From: Janthinobacterium sp. B9-8
GTDB taxonomy: Bacteria; Pseudomonadota; Gammaproteobacteria; Burkholderiales; Chitinibacteraceae
Length of the DNA stretch: 64,000 nt
Reading direction: 5' to 3'
NCBI RefSeq assembly: GCF_000969645.2
Contig: NZ_CP014222.1
Span: 1,589,740 to 1,653,739 of the forward strand
Part shown: piece after piece, positions 25,839 through 35,662 of the stretch
Layout of the letters: every line of letters begins with the position of its first letter
Position numbering within the stretch: position 1 is the first letter of the stretch
Translations under genes and position numbers: made by a program
Notes under the pieces: generated by a model
Told to the model about the DNA's origin: nothing
What the model saw: the letters and a program-made list of their open reading frames with translations, nothing else
The model's database searches: none

Positions 25839-27084
25839 AATCGCGCTTAAAAGCTTACTCAGCCGCAGGCTCACCGTCGCCCTTTCTGTATTGACCGTTG
25901 CCTTATCTGTACTACTGCTGATCGGCGTAGAAAGACTGCGTACCGAGGCCAGAAATAGTTTTTCTAGCACCGTAAGCGGCACCGACCTGATTGTTGGCGC
26001 GCGCACAGGCTCGGTGCAGCTTTTACTTTACAGCGTCTTTCGCGTCGGCAACGCCACCAATAATATTGGCTGGGATAGCTACCAGAAGCTCGCCAAAGAC
26101 GAGCGTGTAGCGTGGACGATTCCCGTTTCTCTTGGCGATAGCCACAAGGGCTTTCCGGTTTTAGGCACCAGCCGCGACTATTTTAAATACCTGCAATTTG
26201 GCGACAGCCAACAGCTGCAGCTGGCCCAAGGTCAAATCTTTGCCCGCACCCACGACGCCGTACTCGGCGCTAACGTGGCCAAAAAACTGGGCTATCAACT
26301 CGGCGGAAAAATCATCCTCGCCCACGGCAGCGGCGAAGGCGCGATGTCCGAGCATAGCGATCAGCCCTTTAGCATCACCGGCATTCTGTCGCCCACCGGC
26401 ACACCGGTCGACGACACCGTGCATGTCTCGCTCGACGGCCTGACTGCTATTCACGAAGGCTGGGAATCGGGCAGCGCCTCGCTGCTGTCTACCACTGGCG
26501 TACTCGCCGCCGATGAAAACCGCGCCGTGGCACCACCTACCACCATTACAGCTTTTTATGTGGGCCTTAAATCACGCACCGCGCTGTTTAGCTATCAGCG
26601 CGCAGTGAATCAATTCCCCGATGAAACACTGATGGCAATTATGCCGGGCGTGGCGCTCTCCGAGCTTTGGCAACTAATGAAAATCGCCGAACAAGCCTTG
26701 CTGGTGGTGTCGGCATTTGTGATGGTCATTGGCTTACTCGGCATGCTTACCGCCTTACTGACCGGGCTTAACGAGCGTCGCCGCGAGATGGCTATTTTGC
26801 GCTCGGTAGGCGCAAGGGCATGGCAGATTTTTGTGCTGGTGATGGGCGAAACGCTGCTGCTCGTTAGCACCGGCATGGCGGCTGGGGTGGCGTTGCTCTA
26901 CCTCATCATCATCGCCTGCCGCCCCTTGCTACGCGAATTTTACGGCATGAGCCTCGCCATTAATCCGCCCACACACACCGAGCTTTTGATGCTAGCTGCC
27001 ACCTTAATGGCAGGCGCGCTAATTGGCGCAATTCCTGCATGGCGCGCTTACAGAATGTCTTTGAGTGATGGGTTGATGGGTTGA
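25831..27084 (+). CDS. FtsX/MacB-type ABC permease
   Basis: A 417-residue protein with one N-terminal membrane segment, a periplasmic domain of about 230 residues and three C-terminal segments, the MacB/LolC topology. The coupling segment NERRREMAILRSVGARAWQIF is typical of FtsX permeases. It overlaps the ATPase gene. This family usually does mechanical or lipoprotein work rather than channel transport; in the Zrg context it is tied to zinc uptake by an unclear mechanism. Confidence 0.85.
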   Translation: MLKIALKSLLSRRLTVALSVLTVALSVLLLIGVERLRTEARNSFSSTVSGTDLIVGARTGSVQLLLYSVFRVGNATNNIGWDSYQKLAKDERVAWTIPVSLGDSHKGFPVLGTSRDYFKYLQFGDSQQLQLAQGQIFARTHDAVLGANVAKKLGYQLGGKIILAHGSGEGAMSEHSDQPFSITGILSPTGTPVDDTVHVSLDGLTAIHEGWESGSASLLSTTGVLAADENRAVAPPTTITAFYVGLKSRTALFSYQRAVNQFPDETLMAIMPGVALSELWQLMKIAEQALLVVSAFVMVIGLLGMLTALLTGLNERRREMAILRSVGARAWQIFVLVMGETLLLVSTGMAAGVALLYLIIIACRPLLREFYGMSLAINPPTHTELLMLAATLMAGALIGAIPAWRAYRMSLSDGLMG

Positions 27085-27106
27085 GCATGTAGCATCAGAA
27101 AAAAAC

Positions 27107-27140
27107 AAAGGGCGGCTTAGCCGAAGGCATACGCCGCCAT
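27107..27140. repeat. Short inverted repeat (GGCGGC...GCCGCC)
   Basis: GGGCGGCTTAGCCGAAGGC followed by ATACGCCGCC. It has the form of the common intergenic repeat in which a GTAGGGCG-like arm pairs with a CGCC arm around TTAGCCGAAGGC. It lies just before the DUF2938 gene. Confidence 0.5.
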
Positions 27141-27154
27141 ACGAAACAGCCCAC

Positions 27155-27667
27155 ATGGAACAAGTCATGAATGCCGAATCAGAACTCATCCTAAAAATCA
27201 CCCTCACCGGCCTTGGCGCTACCTTACTCATGGACCTGTGGGCCTTACTATTAAAGCGTTTTTTTAATATTCAATCACTGAACTGGGCAATGGCAGGCCG
27301 CTGGATTGGACATATGCAAAGCGGGCGCTTTAAGCATGTCAGCATTGCCAAGGCCACAGCGATTAGAGGCGAGTTACAGATTGGCTGGCTGGCCCACTAC
27401 GCAACCGGCATTTTCTTTGCGGCCTTGCTAACCGCCATCGCTGGGCCAGAATGGCTGGCTCAGCCAACGGCGCTAACCACCATCCTATTCGGCATAGCGA
27501 CCGTGGCCTTTCCATTTTTTATTATGCAACCTAGCATGGGCGCAGGGCTAGCTGCCTCTAAAACCCCCAACCCCAAGCAAGCCCGCCTACGCAGCTTAAT
27601 GACCCATACTGTTTTTGGCATGGGTTTGTATGGGACAGCCTTAGGTTTAAGTCTTTTGCGTATCTGA
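27155..27667 (+). CDS. DUF2938 membrane protein
   Basis: A 170-residue protein with four predicted membrane segments and the DUF2938 pattern (LLMDLWALLLKRFF, ELQIGWLAHYATGIFFA, FFIMQPSMGAGLAASKTP). Function unknown. An ATG 12 nt downstream (27167) is an alternative start. The 3' end overlaps the convergent glutathione-S-transferase gene by about 20 nt. Confidence 0.8.
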   Translation: MEQVMNAESELILKITLTGLGATLLMDLWALLLKRFFNIQSLNWAMAGRWIGHMQSGRFKHVSIAKATAIRGELQIGWLAHYATGIFFAALLTAIAGPEWLAQPTALTTILFGIATVAFPFFIMQPSMGAGLAASKTPNPKQARLRSLMTHTVFGMGLYGTALGLSLLRI

Positions 27668-28303
27668 CTGGTACATCTCCAGACTCGTCCCTTCCACTTC
27701 GCACACATTAATCAGAGCCTGACGCTTGGCTAATTGGCAAAGGTAAGGGCCTAAGTTTGAAAACGATAAGGGCGGCGTTTTAAAATCACTCGCCCAGTGC
27801 GACAACATAAACAAATAGTAATCACACACCGTAATATGCTCACCAATTAAAAACGTCTTACCTTCTAATTCTGTATTCAAAAGGCTAAACATTTCAGTAA
27901 TACGGCGCTCTTGTGCCTCAGCAATAGCTGCGATGCTATTTTGCGCTGTAGTGTGTTCGGCCGGATAAAAATAAAACATTAACTCTGGCTGCAAACTCGC
28001 ATTTAAATAAAAAAGCCATTGATAAAACTTTGCACGCAGCGGGTCTGTTACATCAGGAATTAAACCTGCCCTGGGGTTTTGCTCGCATAAATAAAGACAA
28101 ATGGCCGCGCTTTCAAAAACCACTACATCGTTATGCACTAAAGTCGGAATACGTCCCGCAGGATTTAAACGCATATATTCTGCTGATTTTTGCGCCTTAG
28201 ATTTTCGATCGACCAACACCCTTTCATAATCCACACCCATTTCTTCAAGAAGCATATGCGGCGCCCAACTGGCATTTCTAGGATAGAAATAAAGTTTATA
28301 CAC
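27647..28303 (-). CDS. Glutathione S-transferase family protein
   Basis: A 218-residue GST: N-terminal thioredoxin-like domain with the glutathione-binding NPAGRIPTLVHND and FESAAICLYL, then an all-alpha C-terminal domain. The start is GTG with AGGAAA upstream. It conjugates glutathione to electrophiles or acts as an isomerase; the substrate is unknown. Convergent overlap with the DUF2938 gene. Confidence 0.87.
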   Translation of the reverse strand: MYKLYFYPRNASWAPHMLLEEMGVDYERVLVDRKSKAQKSAEYMRLNPAGRIPTLVHNDVVVFESAAICLYLCEQNPRAGLIPDVTDPLRAKFYQWLFYLNASLQPELMFYFYPAEHTTAQNSIAAIAEAQERRITEMFSLLNTELEGKTFLIGEHITVCDYYLFMLSHWASDFKTPPLSFSNLGPYLCQLAKRQALINVCEVEGTSLEMYQSDTQKT

Positions 28304-28432
28304 CCGTTAAATTTCCTATTAATTTTTTATAAGGTTTGAATTAAATTTCGATGCAAGCCAATCGCCTGTACTATTTAGTATTTACCAATCGAATGCGCCA
28401 GCCGATGGTTCATCCCATTAATCTACAGTGGA

Positions 28433-29413
28433 CTAATCAACAAAAACTGCATTTTTACTCATATCGGCAGGAAGCTGGATTTTCCAGCGGGCCAGTTCGT
28501 GTCGACTAAAAACAAAAGCGCCTTCTTGCAAGAAAACGGGCCAATACGAGCTAGGTAAGCGGCCAGGATTTTGTAAAATCTTCTCCGCCATATCTGCAGC
28601 AGCTTTGCCTTGCGATGCCCCCTGCAGAACAAAGCCCCCAACTGATTTACCCTTACCTACCGCAAAATCCCAGAATGCAAATGATGGCTTATTCAGATTG
28701 CTATTTGTCCATGCAATCACTTCTTCAGAATCTGCATTCAGCCCTTTTTCATTTTTCAAACTTTGATACAAGCCAATCACAACTGCATCATAACTATTCT
28801 TTCCCACATCACTGATTTCTTTTTTCCATTCTTCAAATGTTTTACAAAGCTTCACATCAAACACAACATTATTTAAAATCAACGAAGAATTCCCCATAAA
28901 GGAATCATTAAAAACAATCGTTGAAGTCCGGTCGCTATCAAAAAGAATCAGGATTTTTTTTGCCTTAGGCAACAGCGCCTTAATAAAATAGGAAGAACGC
29001 TGAAACAAAGGCCGTTCCAGTATTCCGCTAATATATTTCGGATCTTTTTTAAAATAAGAACGTGGGTTTTTATTAACACCCAAATACACAGAGGGGATTG
29101 CCCTAGCTTCGATTCTCTCTCCCAGAAATTCCAATGCGGCATCATCCCCAAGTATCACCAAAGCCGGCTTAAGCTCATCAATCAACCTAAGCGCTTTGTC
29201 TGCCATCCCCGCCACCTCTGCTGGCGGCAGTCTTTTTGTATTCATCTCGAAGAAAGTTAATTGATACTGCCGCCCCAGCTTATCCGTAATTTGCTTTCTA
29301 TATTCTGCATCCCATTTATATTCTTTGTGATAGCTTTCAACCACAACAATTTGCTTGCTCGCGGCAAAGACGTTAAAGAAAGAAAGCAGCATAAAAATAA
29401 AAAGGACTTTCAC
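28433..29413 (-). CDS. ABC_sub_bind (TrpX/YtrX-like) periplasmic binding protein
   Basis: A 326-residue protein with signal peptide KVLFIFMLLSFFNVFAASK and a two-lobed periplasmic-binding fold of the ABC_sub_bind family (VVVESYHKEYKWDAEY, VILGDDAALEF, IPSVYLGVNKNPRSYF). I start it at GTG 29413, since AAGGAG lies 7 nt upstream and the signal peptide follows; the longer frame up to 29527 would bury the signal. No ABC permease or ATPase is adjacent, so it may instead feed a sensor. Ligand unknown. Confidence 0.78.
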   Translation of the reverse strand: MKVLFIFMLLSFFNVFAASKQIVVVESYHKEYKWDAEYRKQITDKLGRQYQLTFFEMNTKRLPPAEVAGMADKALRLIDELKPALVILGDDAALEFLGERIEARAIPSVYLGVNKNPRSYFKKDPKYISGILERPLFQRSSYFIKALLPKAKKILILFDSDRTSTIVFNDSFMGNSSLILNNVVFDVKLCKTFEEWKKEISDVGKNSYDAVVIGLYQSLKNEKGLNADSEEVIAWTNSNLNKPSFAFWDFAVGKGKSVGGFVLQGASQGKAAADMAEKILQNPGRLPSSYWPVFLQEGAFVFSRHELARWKIQLPADMSKNAVFVD

Positions 29414-29775
29414 AGTAAAGCTCCTTGCTAATAACACCTTCAAACAGACGGCCATAAGCATCGTCTGTTCCATCATAGCAGAAGCACCTGAAATGATTTC
29501 CAATAAAGACAGCAAGCTAAAAACCACCCGCCACTCAATATTTACTTACAAAAAAACAGCCGAAAAAACTACAAAAGCAAAAAACAAGCATCGAGTTTTA
29601 TTTGAACGGTCCTGATTATGCCTATTTTTCAAGCACATTATAAATATCTACGGTGGTTAAAACACAATCCTGTCTATTACAAGCAATTTAATCTGACTAA
29701 AACCAAACTTCCAAAAACAAAATTTCATAATCAGGCGCATAGCAATAAAAAACATCACTGAAGACTTGAGACTAA

Positions 29776-30570
29776 TTACCACCAAGCCTGAAAATGATGC
29801 ACTGGCCCGATTCCCTGCCCGACTTGTAATTGATCGGCAGCTGCAATTGCCGCAAGTAAATAGCTTTTTGCGGCATCGACCGTAGCAATCCAATCGGCGT
29901 GCTTAGGCCTTAGAGCCGCAAGTGCGGCAGACAGCGTACAACCTGTGCCATGAGTGTGCTTTGTGGTGATGCGATGCGCGGCAAAGCGGGTGGCGCTGGC
30001 TGGGGTGATCAGCCAATCTGGGCTTTCGTCTCCACCCAAATGACCGCCTTTCATCAATACCGCCCTTGCACCCATAGCCAGCAGCGCATGGCCTTGCGCT
30101 TGCATCTCCTCCTCATTACGCGCTTCTGCCACGCCAAGCAAAGCAGCGGCTTCGGGCAGGTTGGGGGTAATTAAATCGGCCAGCGGCAGAAGTTGATCGC
30201 GGATGCCGGCAATCGCTTCAGGCAAAAGCAGCGGGTGGCCGCCTTTGGCGATCATCACCGTATCCAGCACCACACAGGCAGGCCGATGCTGGCGCAAGCC
30301 CTGAGCCACCGCGTTAACGATTTCGGCATTGGCTAACATGCCAATTTTGACGCTATCAACGCGAATATCCGCCAGTACGGCGTTGAGCTGTGCCAGCACA
30401 AAATCAGGCGGCACAGGGTGAACGCCATGTACCCCTAAGGTATTTTGAGCCGTGAGCGCAGTAATCACGCTCATGCCATAAGCACCAAGCGCCGAAAAAG
30501 TTTTTAAATCTGCCTGAATGCCAGCGCCACCGCCAGAATCCGAGCCTGCAATTGTGAGTGCATTAATCAT
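29776..30570 (-). CDS. thiD: Hydroxymethylpyrimidine/phosphomethylpyrimidine kinase
   Basis: A 264-residue ribokinase-fold enzyme with TIAGSDSGGGAGIQADLKTF at the N-terminus, KIGMLAN, MIAKGGHPLL, and the catalytic KHTHGTGCTLSAAL. It phosphorylates HMP and then HMP-P for thiamine synthesis. Start chosen at ATG 30570 (MINALTIAGSDS); another ATG lies 12 nt upstream. Third gene after the TPP riboswitch, behind thiM and thiE. Confidence 0.94.
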   Translation of the reverse strand: MINALTIAGSDSGGGAGIQADLKTFSALGAYGMSVITALTAQNTLGVHGVHPVPPDFVLAQLNAVLADIRVDSVKIGMLANAEIVNAVAQGLRQHRPACVVLDTVMIAKGGHPLLLPEAIAGIRDQLLPLADLITPNLPEAAALLGVAEARNEEEMQAQGHALLAMGARAVLMKGGHLGGDESPDWLITPASATRFAAHRITTKHTHGTGCTLSAALAALRPKHADWIATVDAAKSYLLAAIAAADQLQVGQGIGPVHHFQAWW

Positions 30571-30645
30571 TAATAAGTCCATGTAAATACGCAGCGGGTT
30601 TCACCCCAATCCTATCAACTTAAGGTCAAAACAAAGCATGGTTTT

Positions 30646-30719
30646 TCGTAGGGAGTGCAAGTCGTTTTTCTTACGCACGGCCTCTCTGCGCTCCAACTTC
30701 GTCGTTGCACACCCCACGA
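30646..30719. repeat. Imperfect inverted repeat between thiE and thiD
   Basis: TCGTAGGGAGTGCAA pairs with TTGCACACCCCACGA (one mismatch), about 44 nt apart. It lies in the thiE-thiD gap and may be a dispersed repeat or a processing hairpin. Confidence 0.55.
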
Positions 30720-30745
30720 ATACCGATTTAACTAACGCCCTAAGC

Positions 30746-31384
30746 TTAAACATCAGCGCCTTCTAGGCGCAATGCTTGCGCCGCTTGCTGCGGATTAGCT
30801 TGCCCGCAAATAGCAGATACCACAGCCACGCCGTCGGCTCCGGCGGCCCGTAAAGCGGCCACGCAGCCAAGGCCAATTCCGCCAATCGCTACCGCGGGGA
30901 CGACCTTGGCCAGCATCAGTTTGGCAAATTCTTCCAAGCCAATCACAGGGGAAGCATCGAGCTTGGTACCTGTCACAAAGACGGGCCCCACACCGATGTA
31001 ATCGACGATATCCAGCGGTACGGCGGCCAGGTGCTCTGCGTTTGATGTCGACAAGCCCAGCAGCTTATGCGGGCCAATCAGCTGGCGAGCCATTTCTGGG
31101 GCGATATCTTGCTGGCCCACATGCACCCCTGCCGCATCGACCAAGAGCGCCACATCGATATGGTCATTAATAATTAAGGGAATATTGATAGGATCAAGTG
31201 CGGCTTTTAACGCCAGAGCGGCAGAAACCCACTGGCGTTTTTTCCACTTAGGTGCGCGCAATTGCACAATGGTCACACCACCTGCCACTGCGGCCAGCGC
31301 GGTACCAACCATGCCCTGCACGTTGCCACCACATAGATCAGGATCGAGTACTAAATAGAGAGAAAGATCTAAATCAGGCTTCAT
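30746..31384 (-). CDS. thiE: Thiamine-phosphate synthase
   Basis: A 212-residue TIM-barrel protein that joins HMP-PP and thiazole phosphate. Motifs: GGVTIVQLR, LIINDHIDVALLVDAAGVHVGQ, LLGLSTSN, YIGVGPVF, AIGGIG. The conserved diphosphate-loop segment reads GPVFVTGTKLDA, slightly different from the usual TxTK. The ATG directly follows the stop of a relic copy of its own 5' end. GAAGGGGG provides the ribosome site. Confidence 0.92.
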   Translation of the reverse strand: MKPDLDLSLYLVLDPDLCGGNVQGMVGTALAAVAGGVTIVQLRAPKWKKRQWVSAALALKAALDPINIPLIINDHIDVALLVDAAGVHVGQQDIAPEMARQLIGPHKLLGLSTSNAEHLAAVPLDIVDYIGVGPVFVTGTKLDASPVIGLEEFAKLMLAKVVPAVAIGGIGLGCVAALRAAGADGVAVVSAICGQANPQQAAQALRLEGADV

Positions 31385-31474
31385 TTAGCCCCCTTCAATA
31401 ATATCGTCAGCGGTAACGCCGCTATCGCACGCTTCAGGATCGAGCACCAGAGAAAGGTCTAAAACCGGCTTCAT
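31385..31474 (-). pseudogene. Relic 5' end of a thiE gene
   Basis: A 29-codon frame beginning [16 protein letters not shown], similar to the intact ThiE start MKPDLDLSLYLVLDPDLC. Over the aligned part 5 codons differ synonymously and 3 nonsynonymously, with a two-codon in-frame gap. Its ATG overlaps the thiM stop as ATGA, the natural coupling position, and its TAA is immediately followed by the intact thiE ATG. It is probably the remnant of an earlier thiE. Confidence 0.8.
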
Positions 31475-32292
31475 TCATCCACCGCCTTCAGCATGGCGGG
31501 TTGCATGATATACAGCGCGTCTAAAAAGGCGGGCAAGAACGTACCGGGGCCATCGCAGGCTGATTCGGCACGCTCGCCCGCAATCGCCATCACGGCACAG
31601 GCCGCAGCCACCGCAGCCAGTTTATCGGGCGCGCCCGCCACAAAAGCGGCCACCACAGCGGATAGAGCGCAGCCCGTGCCCACTACCCGAGTCATCAAGA
31701 CATGGCCCCAAGGAATAGCCCAAGTAGAGACGCCATCGCTGACATAATCCACTTCACCCGTCACCGCAACAATCGCGCCGGTTTGCAGAGCAAGACGCTG
31801 TGCGGCGGCAATGGCCAGCACGGAATTGGCCGTGCTATCTACACCCTTGCCGCCAGCTGATTCGCCTGCCAGAGCCATAATCTCTGAAGCATTGCCACGA
31901 ATCACCGCCGGTTTTTGTAGCAATAAATCATGCAATGCGTCGGTACGATAAGCCAAGACACCAGCGGCCACCGGATCGAGCACCCAAGGCGTATTGGCCA
32001 CATTGGCTGCCGCAACTGCTTTTTGCATCGCGGCAAGACGGGCCGGATACAGCGTACCCACATTAATCAGCAGTGCATCGGCCATGGCGGCAAACTCGGC
32101 CACTTCTTCTTCGGCCACAATCATGGCAGGCGATGCACCCAGTGCCAGCAAAACATTGGCCGTAATTGACTGGACCACCTCATTACTCAGGCAATGCACC
32201 AGCGGCGCGGCTGCACGCAAGCGCGCGAGCTCTTCGCCGACGCGGTACAGGGGAAATTGGGGGATAAGTGGGATGGTATGCAAATCAGACAT
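31471..32292 (-). CDS. thiM: Hydroxyethylthiazole kinase
   Basis: A 273-residue ThiM that phosphorylates thiazole alcohol for salvage. Motifs: [26 protein letters not shown], the [10 protein letters not shown] segment, VIRGNASEI, and the catalytic [15 protein letters not shown]. First gene after the TPP riboswitch with AAGGAG 5 nt upstream of the ATG. Confidence 0.94.
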   Translation of the reverse strand: MSDLHTIPLIPQFPLYRVGEELARLRAAAPLVHCLSNEVVQSITANVLLALGASPAMIVAEEEVAEFAAMADALLINVGTLYPARLAAMQKAVAAANVANTPWVLDPVAAGVLAYRTDALHDLLLQKPAVIRGNASEIMALAGESAGGKGVDSTANSVLAIAAAQRLALQTGAIVAVTGEVDYVSDGVSTWAIPWGHVLMTRVVGTGCALSAVVAAFVAGAPDKLAAVAAACAVMAIAGERAESACDGPGTFLPAFLDALYIMQPAMLKAVDE

Positions 32293-32297
32293 TTAAG

Positions 32298-32413
32298 CTC
32301 CTTGGCGGGCAGAAAGCCTGCGCCAAGCAGCGCCGACTTCCCTACGCTGGCATGATCCAGATCAGGTCACGGGTATTTCTCAGCCGTTTTTTTCAAGCGG
32401 CACCCCGAGTCAG
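32298..32413 (-). promoter_or_regulatory. TPP (THI-box) riboswitch with SD-sequestering stem
   Basis: On the minus strand: CTCGGGGTGCC (about 32399-32409), GGCTGAGAAATACCCGT, then ACCTGATCTGGATCATGCC and AGCGTAGGGAAG, the full thi-box. After the aptamer, GCGCCAAG/CTTGGCG-type arms (32316-32327 with 32301-32312) form a stem covering part of the AAGGAG ribosome site of thiM, so control is probably translational: TPP binding hides the ribosome site. Confidence 0.95.
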
Positions 32414-32457
32414 GTCGCCATTTTGCGGATATTAGCCCAGACAAACAAGCGTAAAGA

Positions 32458-35400
32458 TCAAACTTTGCCAATTGCATGCAAAGCCAATTGGGCTTTTACC
32501 CGGCTAAGCAAAAGCGGCAGGCACAGCGGCTTCGCCATATAATCGACGGCTCCTAACTCCATCCCCAGCATTTCATCTTCGGCGTCTGATCGGGCAGACA
32601 TAAAAATCACAGGAATATGTTGCATCCTGGCATCGGCTTTAATCCGGCGGCACACTTCATAGCCATCTATTTCCGGCATTAAAATATCTAATAGAATTAA
32701 TTGTGGCAAAGGGTCTGCTGCCAGCATCGCTAATGCCTCTGCACCATGGTGGGCTAATTGAATTTTAAATTCTTTATTCAGCATCCGATCAATCAATAAT
32801 AAATTCATCGGCGTATCGTCCACGGCCATAATGGATATCGCGAGTGGCTCTGCAATCTGCCCTTCAGGCAATTCTTCGCCTTGGTTTACCCCATCCAAAG
32901 CCACGATTAAATCAACCAGAAAGCCCACCAAAGTGCTTGAAAAAGCCTCCAGCATGGGCTTTAACATCGGATCTGTTGGCCGGTGGCGCAATAGTGCTTC
33001 TAACTCGGCAGCCAAATCGGCTAAATCTACCGCACCAATACTACCCGCCACCGATTTACTGCTATGCAGCAAACGCTCGGCCGTGGCATGGTCTTTCTCT
33101 TCCAGAGCAAGGCTAATTTCTGCTATCAATGCAGATTGCCCATGAATAAATTTTCTGAGCATTTCTAGATACAGCGTCTCTTTACCCAAGACCCTGCGCA
33201 AGCCAGCGGCCACATTCAGGCCGGGTACGTGTAACATTTCAAGCTTATGTTTCAGATTATGATCGGTAGGACGATCGGCCTCGGGCACCATCGCCACCCG
33301 CTCACTCATCGGGCGAGGCGTTATCCAGCGTAATAGTGCAAGCCATAAATCATGCGGCTCGATTGGCTTTGCAACATGTCCGTTCATTCCTGCAATGGCA
33401 CAACGCTCCTGATCCACCTGCATGGCATTGGCCGTCATCGCCACAATAGGCAAAGACATAAAATCAGGCCACTGGCGAATAATTTGCGTGGCTTCTATGC
33501 CATCCATTACCGGCATTTGCATATCCATTAGCACCAGATCATAGCGAACCTGCTGCACTTTATTGACGGCTTGCTGGCCGTTTTCGGCCAGATCTACAAT
33601 AAAGCCCGCACCTTGCAAAAGATCCATTCCCACTTGCTGATTTAAATCATTATCTTCAACCAATAAAATACGCGCACCTTGAATACTGGATAAATCCATA
33701 TCTGCATTTTTAACTCTTAATGCAATAGTCGGCTTTTGATTTGTATCTAATACACGCATTGTGGTATCAAATAATTGAGAGGCATTAACGGGCTTAGTTA
33801 ATATTTCATCCACTTCTGCTGCATCCACCTCACTCAACACCTCTTCACGCCCATAGGCCGTCACCACAATCAGACGGGGGGAAATAGCTAATTGCATTCT
33901 TTGGATGGCAATAGCGGTTTCCCGCCCCCCCATATGCGGCATACGCCAATCCAAGAAAATCACTTTAAAAGGATCCCCTGCTGTGGCCGCACGAGCCAGC
34001 TCATCAATCGCAGCGAGGCCAGATAAAGCCACCACCGGCCGGAACGTCATTGTGAGCAGTAAATCGGCCAACACCCTTGCTGAATCAGCATTATCATCAA
34101 CCACCAGCACCGCCTGATGCCGCAAATCCAGGCTGGGCAGCAGCTCTCTTTGCGCCAAGCTACTCATGCCCACGCGAGAGGTAAACCAAAAAGTGCTGCC
34201 TTCCCCCAGTACACTTTGCACGCCCACCTCGCCGCCCATTAAATTAGCCAGCTGCTTTGAAATGGCCAAGCCTAGTCCTGTTCCGCCATATCGACGTGTA
34301 GTAGATGCATCGGCCTGCTGAAACGATTGAAATAGACGCTCTACCTGCTCCGGTGACAAGCCTATGCCTGTATCACTGACCGCCCAATATAATAAAACGC
34401 CAGATTCATCATGCTCTTGCACCCGGCAAACCAGTTTAATCATGCCTTCGTGGGTAAATTTAACGGCGTTATTTGCATAATTAATCAGAACTTGCTCAAG
34501 CCTTAATGCATCGCCGCATAAAGTGCGGGGTACATCGGCTGCAATATCAAAAACCAACTCAAGGCCTTTGGTGTTTATTTTTTCCAGTAGCAGATCAGCG
34601 ACGTTTTCTAACAATTTATCCAAATCAAAATCAAGCATTTCTATTTTTAAATATCCCGATTCAATTTTAGAGAAATCCAGAATATCATTGATAATGCCAA
34701 GTAAATGCTGACCTGATTTTTGTATTTTTTCAATATAATCACGCTGCTTAAATGTTAAATTTGATTTTAATACCAAATAAGACATCCCGATAACAGCATT
34801 CATCGGCGTGCGAATTTCATGACTCATATTAGCCAGAAAATCCGATTTCATTTTTGAAGCCTGATCAGATTGAATACGGGCCAGCTCTAATTCAATGGTT
34901 TGTGCCTGCAAAGAGTCATTGAGCAAAGCCAAAGCCTGTGTGCGCTCCTGTACCCGCGCCTCCAGCACTTCTTCATTACGTTTGAGTGCATCGACCAGCT
35001 CGGACTGGCTGCGCAATGTCTCTGCTTGTGCACTAGCGCGCTGACGGTATTGGCGCAACATAGCCAGCGCCAATAGCAGCGTAAGCAGACACTGAAACAC
35101 CGTAAGCGCGCTAGCAACCAAAACTTGTTTCGTCACTTCTGCCCTGCGCGCATCGGCGACTTCCGCTGAAGCTAGCGACGCTTTAAGGCCTAATTCTCGA
35201 ATACTTTCTTCTAAAGTAGCTAAGCGTGCGTACAAAGCTCGTTTACTTTTGGCATCTGCAGGCCGGTCTGCTGTGGCCCCCAGATAATGATCTGCCTCGG
35301 CAGAAAATTGATTAAGTGCTTGCATTGCACTTACATAAATCGCTTGCTTTTCCATTAGCTTTTTAGACTGCCCAACCTGGCAGCTAATAATACGACCTAC

Positions 35401-35652
35401 AAATAATTCATAGCGAAAAGTGAGATCCGCCAGACTTATTTTACTTTCATCCATTAAATGCACTTCAAATGCCGCATCTAAGCGCTGATAATCAACATGC
35501 AGCTGAATCAGCGCCCATAAAGCATTATCATTTGCCTTGCCTAATGAATTATTCAAACTTTGAAACTGAGCAAACTGTAAAGCGGCAATGGCTGCATAGA
35601 CTGCGATTAAACTACTCACAATCAAAAACAACAGCCGCTTGCTCCGATCCAT
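32458..35652 (-). CDS. Hybrid sensor histidine kinase with three receiver domains and an Hpt domain
   Basis: A 1064-residue membrane sensor. Order: TM (about 8-28), periplasmic helical region, TM (about 178-200), coiled coil, HisKA with H278 in MSHEIRTPM, HATPase ([17 protein letters not shown]), REC1 ([11 protein letters not shown]), REC2 ([11 protein letters not shown]), Hpt around 830-930 with His in [14 protein letters not shown], and REC3 ([13 protein letters not shown]). All phospho-acceptors appear present. The Hpt motif is divergent (SSKS in place of the usual LKG). Start at ATG 35652 with AAGGAG upstream. It follows a small secreted protein gene by 10 nt, which may supply the sensory input. 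Confidence 0.9.
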   Translation of the reverse strand: MDRSKRLLFLIVSSLIAVYAAIAALQFAQFQSLNNSLGKANDNALWALIQLHVDYQRLDAAFEVHLMDESKISLADLTFRYELFVGRIISCQVGQSKKLMEKQAIYVSAMQALNQFSAEADHYLGATADRPADAKSKRALYARLATLEESIRELGLKASLASAEVADARRAEVTKQVLVASALTVFQCLLTLLLALAMLRQYRQRASAQAETLRSQSELVDALKRNEEVLEARVQERTQALALLNDSLQAQTIELELARIQSDQASKMKSDFLANMSHEIRTPMNAVIGMSYLVLKSNLTFKQRDYIEKIQKSGQHLLGIINDILDFSKIESGYLKIEMLDFDLDKLLENVADLLLEKINTKGLELVFDIAADVPRTLCGDALRLEQVLINYANNAVKFTHEGMIKLVCRVQEHDESGVLLYWAVSDTGIGLSPEQVERLFQSFQQADASTTRRYGGTGLGLAISKQLANLMGGEVGVQSVLGEGSTFWFTSRVGMSSLAQRELLPSLDLRHQAVLVVDDNADSARVLADLLLTMTFRPVVALSGLAAIDELARAATAGDPFKVIFLDWRMPHMGGRETAIAIQRMQLAISPRLIVVTAYGREEVLSEVDAAEVDEILTKPVNASQLFDTTMRVLDTNQKPTIALRVKNADMDLSSIQGARILLVEDNDLNQQVGMDLLQGAGFIVDLAENGQQAVNKVQQVRYDLVLMDMQMPVMDGIEATQIIRQWPDFMSLPIVAMTANAMQVDQERCAIAGMNGHVAKPIEPHDLWLALLRWITPRPMSERVAMVPEADRPTDHNLKHKLEMLHVPGLNVAAGLRRVLGKETLYLEMLRKFIHGQSALIAEISLALEEKDHATAERLLHSSKSVAGSIGAVDLADLAAELEALLRHRPTDPMLKPMLEAFSSTLVGFLVDLIVALDGVNQGEELPEGQIAEPLAISIMAVDDTPMNLLLIDRMLNKEFKIQLAHHGAEALAMLAADPLPQLILLDILMPEIDGYEVCRRIKADARMQHIPVIFMSARSDAEDEMLGMELGAVDYMAKPLCLPLLLSRVKAQLALHAIGKV

Positions 35653-35662
35653 ACCCAACTCC

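Noticed and set aside
28433..29527. Longer start for the ABC_sub_bind protein
   Set aside because: It would place about 38 residues before the signal peptide, whereas GTG 29413 has a strong AAGGAG site.
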